DNA of 64,000 nucleotides, from positions 2,157,501 to 2,221,500 of the forward strand of contig NZ_CP038255.1 of the NCBI RefSeq assembly GCF_004564135.1, written 5' to 3'. This document shows, one piece after another, positions 53,600-62,618 of the stretch. The position numbers and the translations under genes are program-made. Positions within the stretch are counted from its first letter, which is position 1. Each line of letters opens with the position of its first letter. Source of the DNA: Terasakiella sp. SH-1. GTDB lineage: Bacteria > Pseudomonadota > Alphaproteobacteria > Rhodospirillales > Terasakiellaceae. Below the pieces are notes generated by a model that was not told where the DNA came from, did not search any database, and saw only the letters and a program-made list of their open reading frames with translations.

Positions 53600-54862
53600 T
53601 CAAATAACCGAGACTTTATTGCGTCCTTCAACTTTGGACTTATAGAGTTGCTCATCGGCAAGTGTAATAGCCTCTTCGAGGGTATCGGTTTTTTGCGTAC
53701 AGATCCCCACACTACTGGTCACTGAAATCATGCCTGCGTAATGTTCAATTTCTCTTTGCGCGATATCAGCTCGCAAAACCTCAAAACGGTCTTTGGCCGC
53801 AGCAATATCATCTGTCAGCATCACAATACAGAATTCATCCCCACCAAAGCGGGCAACGACTGCATCGTTACGGAAATGTTTTTGCAAGACACCAGCAAAA
53901 TTCACCAATACCACATCCCCGGCGCCATGACCTTTTTCATCATTCACTTTTTTGAAATGATCAATATCGAGCATGGCACACACGAACTGCCCCTGACTTG
54001 CCTTAGCTTCATGATGAATAATCTCACCACGATCAAACAGATAGCGGCGATTTTTCAAACCAGTCAAATAATCGGTGATCAGGGCATCTTCCAGCATCTT
54101 GATATGGTCCAACATTTCAAGGTTCTGCGTCACCCGGCAATAAATTTCCTCTTTCATAAAGGGTTTATTGAGGAAATCATTCGCCCCCAGCTTGATAAAT
54201 TTGGTTGAAAGCAAGCTACTGCCCTGGCCGGAAATGCCGATAATCGCCATTTGCTGGCGAGAAAAGTTCTGGCGAATTTCTTCAACCAGCTCACACCCAT
54301 CCATCTTGGGCATGTTGTAATCAACGATGGTCAGCTTAATATCGGGGTGTTCCTGCAAAACCGTCAAGGCTTCCGGCCCATCAGCAGCTTCAAATAATTG
54401 AAAGCGATAGCCCCGTAATAAATGGGCCAACTGCACGCGGGCCGTTAACGAATCATCAACCACCAGAATTTTGACAAGCTGGTTCTTGTAAATCCGTTTC
54501 ACAGCATTAACCGCATCGTCAATGCTGCCGGGTCCCTTTTTAATCACATAATCAATGATGTTTTTATGGGCCAGTTCTTCACGGATGTTTTCATTGAAAT
54601 AGCCAGAGACCACAACGCTTGGAATTTTCTGTTCAATCGCAAAATCAACGATTTCACCGTTGGGGGCATCCGGCAAATTCAAGTCCAACAAGGCCAGATA
54701 GATATTCAACCCTTCTTCCAAAATAATGCCACAGGCATCAGCATATGATTGTGCGGTAATAACCGAAAAACCGAGCTTTTCCTCAATTTGTTTTTTCAGA
54801 GTTTCGCGAAAAAATTGAGTATCTTCTACGATCAGAACCTTGGGGCGGGTTGATGTTTTCAT
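53600..54862 (-). CDS. PleD-like response regulator with GGDEF domain
   Basis: A 420-residue diguanylate cyclase with two receiver domains followed by GGDEF. Receiver 1 (residues 8-120) has phospho-Asp in LALLDLNLPDAPNG; receiver 2 (about 132-250) has it in TIVDYNMPKMDGCEL with Lys in FLNKPF. The catalytic site is VARFGGDEFCIVM, so it should make c-di-GMP. The inhibitory RxxD site reads RNDA, so product inhibition may be lost. It lacks membrane segments. No kinase is adjacent. Confidence 0.92.
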   Translation of the reverse strand: MKTSTRPKVLIVEDTQFFRETLKKQIEEKLGFSVITAQSYADACGIILEEGLNIYLALLDLNLPDAPNGEIVDFAIEQKIPSVVVSGYFNENIREELAHKNIIDYVIKKGPGSIDDAVNAVKRIYKNQLVKILVVDDSLTARVQLAHLLRGYRFQLFEAADGPEALTVLQEHPDIKLTIVDYNMPKMDGCELVEEIRQNFSRQQMAIIGISGQGSSLLSTKFIKLGANDFLNKPFMKEEIYCRVTQNLEMLDHIKMLEDALITDYLTGLKNRRYLFDRGEIIHHEAKASQGQFVCAMLDIDHFKKVNDEKGHGAGDVVLVNFAGVLQKHFRNDAVVARFGGDEFCIVMLTDDIAAAKDRFEVLRADIAQREIEHYAGMISVTSSVGICTQKTDTLEEAITLADEQLYKSKVEGRNKVSVI

Positions 54863-55067
54863 AAGCGACGAACACCCTGTTTATCATTCTTCAATACTTA
54901 ATTATCTCGGCATTTCAAAAACATTCAAGAGCCATCTTTAAATATAGGAAAATAAAAGATTTATACATTACGATAAGGCATCAATAACGCGCATAACCCT
55001 TGCTTCATTTTTGCATTTTCTCTCAACCTCTGTTACAGTTTTAACAAAGACAGAGCAGAGGTTAATC

Positions 55068-55835
55068 TTGCGCTTTTTATCCTTCGTTGTTTTATGCGCC
55101 TTCGCCTTAAGCGCCTATATCTTGCCCGCCCGTGCAGAAGTACTGCGTGCGGCAACCTTGCAATTTCCGCCTTATTCCTATGAAGACCAAAATGGAAATG
55201 TGGCAGGCATTGCCGTTGAAACCGTGCGTCGGCTTGCCAAACGTCTTGGGTATGAACTGGATATCAAGCTCTACCCCTGGGCACGCGCACTCAGCCTTGT
55301 CAAGCAAGGCAGCGTTGACATGCTGTTTACCGCCTATAAAACCAAAGAGCGCGAAGAATATCTCTATTATTCCGCTTCTCCCCTGATTGTACAAAAGGTT
55401 TCTTTCTTCGTCAAAAAAGACAGCCTGTTCCAAAGCGTCACGGATATCACCCGAGCACGAAAAGCCACCACAGCCACACGACGCAAAGTCAGCTATGGCC
55501 CGATTGTGGATGATATGCTCAAACAAGGAGTGTTGAACAATCTATACACAGGCAATGATGACATCCACTTGCTCAACCTCTTAAAAGAAGGGCGGGTCAA
55601 TGTCGTCCCCCTCAGTCAGTTTGTCGCTTATTACAATATCCAGCAAGCTCATCTGCAAAATGATATTCGTGAAATTCATCCTCCTGTGCAAACCGTGCCC
55701 AGTTATCTGACCTTTTCAAAAGCTCTGGGACATCATCAGCTTGCACAGGCTTTCAGTAAAGAACTGAACAAAATGCGCAAAGATGGCAGTATTCAAAAGA
55801 TTTTAGAGCAGTGGCTTGCCAATAACCGACTGTAA
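55068..55835 (+). CDS. periplasmic solute-binding protein (SBP_bac_3 type)
   Basis: A 255-residue exported protein of the amino-acid-binding fold. From the TTG at 55068 the signal peptide is LRFLSFVVLCAFALSAYILPARA, then AATLQFPPYSYEDQNGNVAGIAVETVRRLAK, the typical first lobe. AGAGG lies six bases before the TTG; an upstream ATG at 55011 would put residues before the signal. No ABC permease is adjacent. Such orphan proteins often feed sensors or shared transporters. Confidence 0.82.
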   Translation: MRFLSFVVLCAFALSAYILPARAEVLRAATLQFPPYSYEDQNGNVAGIAVETVRRLAKRLGYELDIKLYPWARALSLVKQGSVDMLFTAYKTKEREEYLYYSASPLIVQKVSFFVKKDSLFQSVTDITRARKATTATRRKVSYGPIVDDMLKQGVLNNLYTGNDDIHLLNLLKEGRVNVVPLSQFVAYYNIQQAHLQNDIREIHPPVQTVPSYLTFSKALGHHQLAQAFSKELNKMRKDGSIQKILEQWLANNRL

Positions 55836-55860
55836 GGCGTACACTTATAAGGCAAATACC

Positions 55861-55928
55861 ATAACTCTTTGGTTTTACGCAAATACGTCGTCGTAATTTT
55901 CAATCCAAATTACTCGGGATTTGCTATA
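55861..55928 (+). repeat. 68-bp intergenic repeat, copy 2
   Basis: Matches 19366-19433 end to end. This copy contains a perfect 7-bp inverted repeat, GTAATTT and AAATTAC, with a seven-base loop, and the short dyad TACG-TCGT-CGTA. It ends 14 bases before the Memo-AMMECR1 start, so part of it may be transcribed. Confidence 0.85.
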
Positions 55929-55941
55929 AGGGGCTATTCAA

Positions 55942-57384
55942 ATGGCTAAAATTCGTGCTGCCGCTGTCGCCGGGGCGTTTTATCCGGACAATCCAGAAGC
56001 TTTACGCCACGACCTTACAAAGTTTCTCAATGAGGCGCAGCACCACCATGCCCCCAAAGAAGGGGCCCTTCCTGTCAAGGCATTGATTGTCCCTCATGCC
56101 GGGTATGTCTATAGCGGACCAATCGCTGCCAGCGCCTATATTAAGCTCCTCCCCTTAAGGAAGGTTATTAAACGGGTCATTCTGTTAGGGCCATGTCATC
56201 GTGTCCCTGTTGGGGGGCTGGCCTTATGCAGTGCCGATTATTATCAAACCCCACTGGGGCGCATCCCCATTGATCGCACCTTAACGCGCAAAATCGAAAA
56301 GCTGCCACAGGTTTTTACCTTTGATCCAACCCATGTGGAAGAACATAGCCTCGAAGTTCATCTCCCTTTTTTACAAATGATGCTTGCTGATTTTACCTTG
56401 CTGCCACTTGTTGTCGGGCAAGTCTCCCCTCAGGAAGTTGCGGAGGTTCTCAATCAGGTGTGGGGGGGCGAGGAAACCCTGATTGTCGTCAGCACCGACC
56501 TGTCACACTATCTGGATTATCAAGCCTGTCAGGAACTGGATCAAAAAACCTGCTCTGCCATTGAAAATTTTGAACCGGAAAAAATCGGCAATGAACAAGC
56601 CTGTGGCCGCATTCCACTTAAAGGGCTGCTGGAAAGTGCACATGCGCGTGGTATGGAGATCACTACACTGGACATACGTAACTCCGGTGATACCGCAGGG
56701 TCGCAAGACCGGGTTGTAGGCTATGGTTCCTGGGTCTTAAGCGGGGGAAGCCAGCCCACCCCCCATGAGACCTTTGCCTATAAAACCAAGGCGATTTTGG
56801 AACGTCATGGTAAAACCCTCATGCAAATTGCCGCTGCCTCCATCAAGCGTGGGATTACCCATCACGAACCGGTCAAGCTTGACCTGTCAAGCTTCCCTGA
56901 TAGCTTACAGGACCTTGGCGCATCTTTTGTCACGATTGAAAAGAAAAATGGTGATTTGCGCGGCTGTATCGGTTCTCTCCAACCTCATGTCCCCTTGGCT
57001 AAAGATATCGCGGACAATGCCTTTAAAGCCGGTTTTGAAGACCCCCGTTTTCCACAAATTGCTCAGGATGAACTTGCGGGGCTCACCCTGCACATTTCTG
57101 TACTGTCTCCACAATTCCCGATCTATATCAAGGATGAAGCCGACCTTTTGGCCCAGCTTCGCCCCCATGTGGACGGGCTGATCATTCAAGATGGTGGACA
57201 TCGCGCCCTGTTCCTACCTTCCGTCTGGGAAAAACTGGCCGATAAAAGACAGTTCCTCACACATTTAAAGCTCAAGGCAGGGCTAAGTGCCGACCACTGG
57301 TCCCCCAGTTTTAAAGCCTGGCGTTTTATTACAGAAGGTGTCCATTCAGAAGATCTGGACGACCCGGAAAAACTATGGCAATAA
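55942..57384 (+). CDS. Memo-AMMECR1 fusion protein (AmmeMemoRadiSam A+B)
   Basis: A 480-residue protein joining two domains. Residues 1-275 are a Memo domain (IVPHAGYVYSGPIAASAY, ILLGPCHRVPVGG, HSLEVHLPFLQM, VVSTDLSHY), related to extradiol dioxygenases and probably metal-binding. Residues 290-480 are an AMMECR1 domain with the invariant LRGCIGSLQP. Many bacteria and archaea encode both with a radical SAM partner; none is near here. A metal-linked redox role is proposed for the family but the reaction is unknown. Confidence 0.9.
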   Translation: MAKIRAAAVAGAFYPDNPEALRHDLTKFLNEAQHHHAPKEGALPVKALIVPHAGYVYSGPIAASAYIKLLPLRKVIKRVILLGPCHRVPVGGLALCSADYYQTPLGRIPIDRTLTRKIEKLPQVFTFDPTHVEEHSLEVHLPFLQMMLADFTLLPLVVGQVSPQEVAEVLNQVWGGEETLIVVSTDLSHYLDYQACQELDQKTCSAIENFEPEKIGNEQACGRIPLKGLLESAHARGMEITTLDIRNSGDTAGSQDRVVGYGSWVLSGGSQPTPHETFAYKTKAILERHGKTLMQIAAASIKRGITHHEPVKLDLSSFPDSLQDLGASFVTIEKKNGDLRGCIGSLQPHVPLAKDIADNAFKAGFEDPRFPQIAQDELAGLTLHISVLSPQFPIYIKDEADLLAQLRPHVDGLIIQDGGHRALFLPSVWEKLADKRQFLTHLKLKAGLSADHWSPSFKAWRFITEGVHSEDLDDPEKLWQ

Positions 57385-57421
57385 GCCTGTAATCAACCAC
57401 ATTGTTTTTGGAGTATATTCA

Positions 57422-58195
57422 TTGAGTTTCACACTTAATCAAACGGCAATTGATAAGTTGCTGGACGTTGCCCGCAAGGCAGGCGACCTGACCATGGAAA
57501 TTTATCAAAGCGATTTTGAAATTTATTCCAAAAAAGATGAATCCCCTGTTACCGAGGCAGATCGCAAGGCCGAAGCCATCATCACCCCGGTTCTTAAAGA
57601 TCTCGCCCCCGATATTCCCATCGTGGCCGAAGAAGCGTTCAGCGCGGGCGACTGCCCCGATGTAACCGATAAAAAATTCTGGCTGGTCGACCCTGTAGAC
57701 GGAACCAAGCAATTCATCAAAAAGCAGGATGAATTTACCGTCAATATCGCCCTGATTGATGAAGACCGCCAGCCTATTTTTGGGGTCGTCCATGCTCCCG
57801 CGCTAAACCGTATGTTCTGGGGGTCTTTAGAACATGGGGCTTTTGTGCAAGAAAGCGATGGAACCATTCGCCAAATCTCGGTGCGCAAAGCACCCGATGA
57901 TGGTATTGTGGCAGTGGTCAGCCGATCCCATAAAACACCGGAAGTCGACGATTTCCTCAAGGATTATAGCGTTGCAGATGAGGTCTCCGCCGGGTCTTCC
58001 ATCAAATTCTGTCAGGTGGCAGAAGGTATTGCTGATCTCTACCCCCGTTTTGGCCCGACCATGGAATGGGATACAGGGGCTGGACATGCGGTTGTTTTAG
58101 GTGCAGGTGGCACGGTTAAAACACCAGAAGGTGATGATTTCCGTTATGCAAAAGACGGGTTTAAAAACGGATTTTTCATTGCTAAAGGCAAGTAG
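57422..58195 (+). CDS. cysQ: 3'(2'),5'-bisphosphate nucleotidase CysQ
   Basis: Removes the 3'-phosphate of PAP made during sulfate assimilation; 257 residues. The lithium-sensitive phosphatase motifs are DESPVTEADRKAE, IVAEEAF, WLVDPVDGTKQFIKK and EWDTGAGHAVVLGAGG. The start is probably TTG at 57422 (LSFTLNQ), with GGAG eight bases before it; upstream codons in this frame overlap the Memo gene and lack homology. It follows the Memo-AMMECR1 gene closely. Confidence 0.92.
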   Translation: MSFTLNQTAIDKLLDVARKAGDLTMEIYQSDFEIYSKKDESPVTEADRKAEAIITPVLKDLAPDIPIVAEEAFSAGDCPDVTDKKFWLVDPVDGTKQFIKKQDEFTVNIALIDEDRQPIFGVVHAPALNRMFWGSLEHGAFVQESDGTIRQISVRKAPDDGIVAVVSRSHKTPEVDDFLKDYSVADEVSAGSSIKFCQVAEGIADLYPRFGPTMEWDTGAGHAVVLGAGGTVKTPEGDDFRYAKDGFKNGFFIAKGK

Positions 58196-58201
58196 CTGAT
58201 T

Positions 58202-58274
58202 GTCATCCTCGTACTTGATACGGGGATCCCGTTTTATTTGAACAAGCGAGATTCCCAATCAAGTTGGGAATGAC
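58202..58274. repeat. REP-like pair after cysQ
   Basis: Unit a (58202-58229) reads GTCATCCTCGTACTTGATAC then GGGGATCC; unit b (58249-58274) is GATTCCCAATCAAGTTGGGA then ATGACG. Unit b is the TTGGGAA subtype also seen at 32498. They follow the cysQ stop and may act as its terminator. Confidence 0.8.
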
Positions 58275-58457
58275 GTTAAAGAGCTTCCTATAGGGATGAT
58301 TTTTTCAAGTTCAAGACTTGTGTAAAAACATAAAAAACGGCAGTATTCAAGGCATACAGAGAGTTGTCTTTGTAGTGACCCAAACGTAAAGGGGCCATGA
58401 TATAGCCGCCGTATTTCCTGTACGGTGACTGCCGCGAAGGTCGCAACCGCGGGCGGT

Positions 58458-58892
58458 TTATCGCAAATAGGCAGAGAGAGAATTATGGGCTGAGGAACCT
58501 ATCGCCTCAGCCCTTTTTCCTGCTTCATATGCATCCTGTTGCATCACTTCCCCCGATGGGGCGACATCCGTAAACAGCGTGGTATGTTTGAAACGTTTTT
58601 GAATGGTTTCGCTTAATGCCTGTTCCACCCCTTGGCCTTGGAAGTCAGATAACACAACGGTTTCTGCAACCCAGCTGCGCAACACATCATCACTAAAGAC
58701 ACGGGCCATGCCAATCAGCTGCTGGCCTTCATAGACAAAAAAGCCATATCGCCCCTGCCCAAATAACTGGTCAATAAAATCTGCTTTTTTTGTCAGGACG
58801 GGATCCAGCAGCACCCCAGCCCCTTGATACAATCTTTCAACAGCATTTGATTTCAAAAAGCGCGTATTGGTTTCAACATTCCATTTATTCAT
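58458..58892 (-). CDS. GNAT family acetyltransferase
   Basis: A 144-residue GNAT-fold protein. Strands of the core are GRYGFFVYEGQQLIGMARVFSDD followed by WVAETVVLSDFQGQGVEQALSETI, where QGQGVEQAL is the acetyl-CoA loop (standard Q/RxxGxG/A). The C-terminus (SSAHNSLSAYLR) is unusual and may be shortened. Substrate unknown. It lies alone between CysQ and the ubiTUV operon. Confidence 0.8.
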   Translation of the reverse strand: MNKWNVETNTRFLKSNAVERLYQGAGVLLDPVLTKKADFIDQLFGQGRYGFFVYEGQQLIGMARVFSDDVLRSWVAETVVLSDFQGQGVEQALSETIQKRFKHTTLFTDVAPSGEVMQQDAYEAGKRAEAIGSSAHNSLSAYLR

Positions 58893-59021
58893 TTGTTCTC
58901 ACCACTTGGAACAATTTTTAATTGCAGTTTGTATAGCTTGGGAATTGTCTTAGGTCAATTCTAATACTCAACTTTTAGATTAAAAAGCTAGAAAAGCTGA
59001 GAAATCATAACGAGAGAGCCT

Positions 59022-59702
59022 ATGACCTCTGTACACAAAGGCCCACTGGCCCCGCTATCGCCTGTTTTATTGGCGGGAATCGTAGCAGGCCCCCTCCCAC
59101 ATAAAGCCCTGCAGCCTCTTTTAAATCTGGCAATCAAGCAAATGCATACTCTGCACCCGGATGTGTTTGAGCGTATGACCAGTGTGAATTCGCCACGTTT
59201 TTTGATTGATCCGGTTGATTTACCTTTCTCATTCATCATGGACACCCATCCTGACTGCCCCAGCCTGGAAATCATTCAAGACTTCCAAAATGAAGAGGAA
59301 CTCTACGTTCAGGCCAATGTACGCGGCCCGCTTGTTCTCTTGATTGCCTTGTTGGAAGGCAAGATTGATGGCGATGCTCTTTTCTTCTCACGCGACCTGA
59401 TCGTTGAAGGTGATACAGAAGCGGTGCTTGCCCTGCGCAATGCCGTGGATGGAGCAGATATTAATGTTCACAACGATCTGTTGTCTCTTTTTGGTCCATT
59501 GGGCAAACCCGCAGATGCCATCGCCCAACTGGCCGGAAAAGTCTTTAACCGTTTTGCCAAAGATTTGGATAGAGTGTCCCAAGCCACACTCGCCCCCCTG
59601 CAACGCAAGTGCGATGCGCAAGCCCATACAATCGCCGAGCTGGAAGAAACCGTCGCCAGCTTGAAGAAGCAAGTCCGCCGTCGTGCAGGAAAAACAGCAT
59701 GA
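59022..59702 (+). CDS. ubiT: UbiT, SCP2-domain accessory factor for anaerobic ubiquinone synthesis
   Basis: A 226-residue SCP2 (sterol-carrier) domain protein that binds lipid intermediates. The core is SPRFLIDPVDLPFSFIMDTHPDCPSL ... ALLEGKIDGDALFFSRDLIVEGDTEAVLALRNAVD, a good UbiT/YhbT match. The C-terminus has a short coiled coil. It overlaps ubiU by ATGA, and with ubiU and ubiV forms the set needed for O2-independent ubiquinone synthesis. Confidence 0.92.
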   Translation: MTSVHKGPLAPLSPVLLAGIVAGPLPHKALQPLLNLAIKQMHTLHPDVFERMTSVNSPRFLIDPVDLPFSFIMDTHPDCPSLEIIQDFQNEEELYVQANVRGPLVLLIALLEGKIDGDALFFSRDLIVEGDTEAVLALRNAVDGADINVHNDLLSLFGPLGKPADAIAQLAGKVFNRFAKDLDRVSQATLAPLQRKCDAQAHTIAELEETVASLKKQVRRRAGKTA

Positions 59703-60691
59703 AGACTGAAAAGCTTGAACTCGTCTGCCCCGCTGGTACACCTGCGGCCTTACGTGCTGCGGTAGATGCTGGTGCAGATACCATCTATTGTGGTTTTCGC
59801 GATGCCACCAACGCCCGTAACTTTCCCGGCCTGAACTTTTCACGCGAGGAATTGGGTGACGGTATAGAGTATGCCCGTTCCAAAGCGTCAAAAGTCCTTG
59901 TCGCCTTAAACACGTACCCAGAAGCAGGCCATCCAGAATCTTGGCATCGCGCTGTTGAAGATGCTGCTGATCTGGGTGCCCATGCCCTAATCATGGCAGA
60001 TATCGGCCTGTTGGCTTATGCGGCTGAAAAACGCCCTGATACACGGCGTCATTTATCGGTTCAGGCTTCAGCCTCCAATCCGGATGCCATTGCCTATTAC
60101 CAGCGCACCTTTGATGTCAAACGTGTGGTTTTGCCCCGTGTATTGACCGTGCCGGAAATTGCTGCGCTCAATAAAGAGATCAATGTAGAAACTGAAGTCT
60201 TCGTCTTTGGCGGTCTTTGCGTCATGGCCGAAGGGCGTTGTTCCTTATCGTCTTACGCCACAGGGCAATCTCCAAACATGAACGGTGTCTGCTCCCCCGC
60301 CAGCCATGTGCGTTATGAAGATAAAGGCAACAAGCTGGTTTCCAAGCTGGGGGATTTCACCATCAACCAGTTCAGCCAAACAGAAGCCGCAGGCTACCCG
60401 ACCTTATGTAAAGGGCGATTTGTCACGCAAGACAAACCGTCTTACCTGTTTGAAGACCCCACCAGCCTGAATGCCGCCCAGTTCCTGCCTGAACTGATGG
60501 AAGCAGGTGTCACTGCACTTAAAATTGAAGGGCGACAACGCGGCAAAGCCTATATCGCCCAAGTGGTCAGTGCCTTTCGAAAAGCGGCTGATGCCGCAGC
60601 CAACGGCCAGCCTGTCCCACCTTTAGGGTTGGAAAACATGAGCGAAGGGCAAAAAGAAACCACTGGTGCCTATAACAAGAGGTGGCAATAA
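59699..60691 (+). CDS. ubiU: UbiU, U32-family hydroxylation protein of anaerobic ubiquinone synthesis
   Basis: A 330-residue protein of the peptidase U32 family that joins UbiV to hydroxylate ubiquinone precursors without oxygen. Four cysteines (174, 181, 198, 237) are spaced 7, 17 and 39 apart, the spacing of the [4Fe-4S] ligands in E. coli UbiU. The start at 59699 is chosen for the ATGA overlap with ubiT. Its stop shares one base with the ubiV start. Confidence 0.94.
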   Translation: MKTEKLELVCPAGTPAALRAAVDAGADTIYCGFRDATNARNFPGLNFSREELGDGIEYARSKASKVLVALNTYPEAGHPESWHRAVEDAADLGAHALIMADIGLLAYAAEKRPDTRRHLSVQASASNPDAIAYYQRTFDVKRVVLPRVLTVPEIAALNKEINVETEVFVFGGLCVMAEGRCSLSSYATGQSPNMNGVCSPASHVRYEDKGNKLVSKLGDFTINQFSQTEAAGYPTLCKGRFVTQDKPSYLFEDPTSLNAAQFLPELMEAGVTALKIEGRQRGKAYIAQVVSAFRKAADAAANGQPVPPLGLENMSEGQKETTGAYNKRWQ

Positions 60692-61602
60692 TGAACACGC
60701 ATATCAATATGGGACCGGTCCTGTTTAACTGGCCTGTCGAAGACCTGAAAGATTTCTATTTCCGCCTTGCCGATGAAGCCCCGGTGGATACGGTCTTTCT
60801 TGGTGAAGTGGTTTGCTCCAAGCGCCAGCCCTTTTTTGCTCCACACCTGCCCGAAGTGGCCGAAAGGCTGACATCTGCAGGCAAACGTGTCATCTTTTCC
60901 ACCCTTGCCCTTGTCATGAACAAACGTGAAATGGAACTGGTACGCGAACTGTGTGAGATGGACGGCGTGATGATTGAAGCCAATGACGTTTCAGCCTGCG
61001 CACAATTGATGGGGCGTGACCACGCGGTTGGACCTTTCGTCAATGTCTATAACGAAGGCACCCTTAAGGTCATGGAACACCAAGGGGCGAGCCACATTTC
61101 CTTGCCTGGTGAACTGTCACGCCATTCTATCGCCGCCTTATCCAAGGTGGCGACAAGTGATTTGGAAGTCCAGGTCTTTGGCCGCCAGCCTCTGGCTTTG
61201 TCAGCACGGTGTTATCATGCCCGCTCCCACGGTCTTGCCAAAGATTCCTGCCAATATGTGTGTGACCGTGACCCGGACGGGATGGATTTGGACACATTGG
61301 ATGGGGATGCTTTCTTGGCCGTCAACGGTATCCAAACCATGTCTTATACCTGTGCCAACCTGCTGGGTGAACTTGATGACCTACAAGCTATGGGCATTCG
61401 CCATTTCCGCCTGTCCCCTCAGTATATTGATATGGTCAAGGTCGCAGACGTGTTCCGCAATGTAGTGGACCATCAGATAGACATCGCCCAAGGTCTGGAA
61501 AAACTGGACGAGTTAATAGACGGCCTGCCTTTTGCCAATGGATTTTATTATGCCACTGAAGGCGTCAAAGCCCGTGGCCCGGTGGAAGAGTTTGGACTTT
61601 AG
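60691..61602 (+). CDS. ubiV: UbiV, U32-family partner of UbiU
   Basis: A 303-residue U32-family protein that forms a complex with UbiU. Cysteines at 42, 174, 187 and 191 include the pattern CX12CX3C in ARCYHARSHGLAKDSCQYVC, as in E. coli UbiV, where they hold a [4Fe-4S] cluster. AGAGG lies about nine bases before the ATG at 60691. It ends the ubiTUV operon. Confidence 0.94.
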   Translation: MNTHINMGPVLFNWPVEDLKDFYFRLADEAPVDTVFLGEVVCSKRQPFFAPHLPEVAERLTSAGKRVIFSTLALVMNKREMELVRELCEMDGVMIEANDVSACAQLMGRDHAVGPFVNVYNEGTLKVMEHQGASHISLPGELSRHSIAALSKVATSDLEVQVFGRQPLALSARCYHARSHGLAKDSCQYVCDRDPDGMDLDTLDGDAFLAVNGIQTMSYTCANLLGELDDLQAMGIRHFRLSPQYIDMVKVADVFRNVVDHQIDIAQGLEKLDELIDGLPFANGFYYATEGVKARGPVEEFGL

Positions 61603-61639
61603 CCTTTTCTTCTGCCCTCATTCACGTTATTGAAAACAG

Positions 61640-62596
61640 ATGAATGATGGACAGAACATATCTCACGCAACCCCGGACTCGCTGAGCCGTGCAGGCAAGT
61701 TGATCTGTGAAGGCAAGCTGGTGGCTTTTCCCACCGAAACGGTTTATGGCCTGGGCGCAGATGCAACCAATGAAGAGGCCGTGGCCTCCATCTTTGCGGC
61801 CAAGGAACGCCCGAGCTTCAACCCGTTGATCGTTCATGTGCCCGATATGGAAACAGCGCATAAGCTGGTAGATTTTACACCACAGGCTGAGAAACTGGCG
61901 GATGCCTTCTGGCCCGGTGCCTTAACTCTTGTTCTGCCACGCAAGAAAGATTGTGGCCTGTCCCTTCTTGTCAGTGCCGGGCTGGATACGGTTGCCATCC
62001 GCATGCCCAATCACCCAATCGCCAAAGAACTGTTAGAAACCTCAGCTCGCCCCATTGCAGCGCCCAGCGCCAATAAATCGGGCCAAATCTCACCGACACA
62101 CGCCGCCCATGTGGCCCAGTCCCTGCCTAACAAAGTGGATATGATCCTGGATGGTGGGGCTTGCAAAGTCGGCCTTGAATCCACCGTTGTCGATGCTTGT
62201 GGGGAACGTGTTGGTTTTTTGCGCCCCGGTGGCATTTCCATTGAACAGCTTGAAGATATTGTCGGCCCACTGATCTTCCCTGATGATGCACCGGATGCGC
62301 CAAAATCACCGGGGATGTTGACCAGCCATTATGCGCCGGACCTGCCCATGCGCCTGAATGCGGATCAAAAACAGGAAGGGGAAATCCTGTTGGGTTTTGG
62401 CCCTGATTGTGAAGAGGCCACCCTTAATCTCAGCCCTTCAGGAAATCTTAACGAAGCGGCCGCTAATCTTTTTGCCATGATGCGGGAATTGGACCGCGAG
62501 GGCTATCAGCGCATGGCTGTCTCTCCAATCCCCAATACTGGCCTTGGTCTTGCCATAAATGACCGTTTAATTAGGGCAGCAGCACCAAGAAGTTAA
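61640..62596 (+). CDS. L-threonylcarbamoyladenylate synthase (Sua5 type)
   Basis: First enzyme of tRNA t6A modification, making threonylcarbamoyl-AMP; 318 residues. The YrdC domain covers about residues 12-200 with LVAFPTETVYGLGADATN, KERPSFNPLIVHV, VAIRMPNHPIAKELL and IAAPSANKSGQISPTHAAHV. The C-terminal Sua5 domain starts with SPGMLTSHYAPDLPMRL. The two-domain form is the Sua5 version rather than short TsaC. It lies 37 bases after ubiV. Confidence 0.94.
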   Translation: MNDGQNISHATPDSLSRAGKLICEGKLVAFPTETVYGLGADATNEEAVASIFAAKERPSFNPLIVHVPDMETAHKLVDFTPQAEKLADAFWPGALTLVLPRKKDCGLSLLVSAGLDTVAIRMPNHPIAKELLETSARPIAAPSANKSGQISPTHAAHVAQSLPNKVDMILDGGACKVGLESTVVDACGERVGFLRPGGISIEQLEDIVGPLIFPDDAPDAPKSPGMLTSHYAPDLPMRLNADQKQEGEILLGFGPDCEEATLNLSPSGNLNEAAANLFAMMRELDREGYQRMAVSPIPNTGLGLAINDRLIRAAAPRS

Positions 62597-62618
62597 AAAT
62601 AAAGAAAGATTACGGGGA

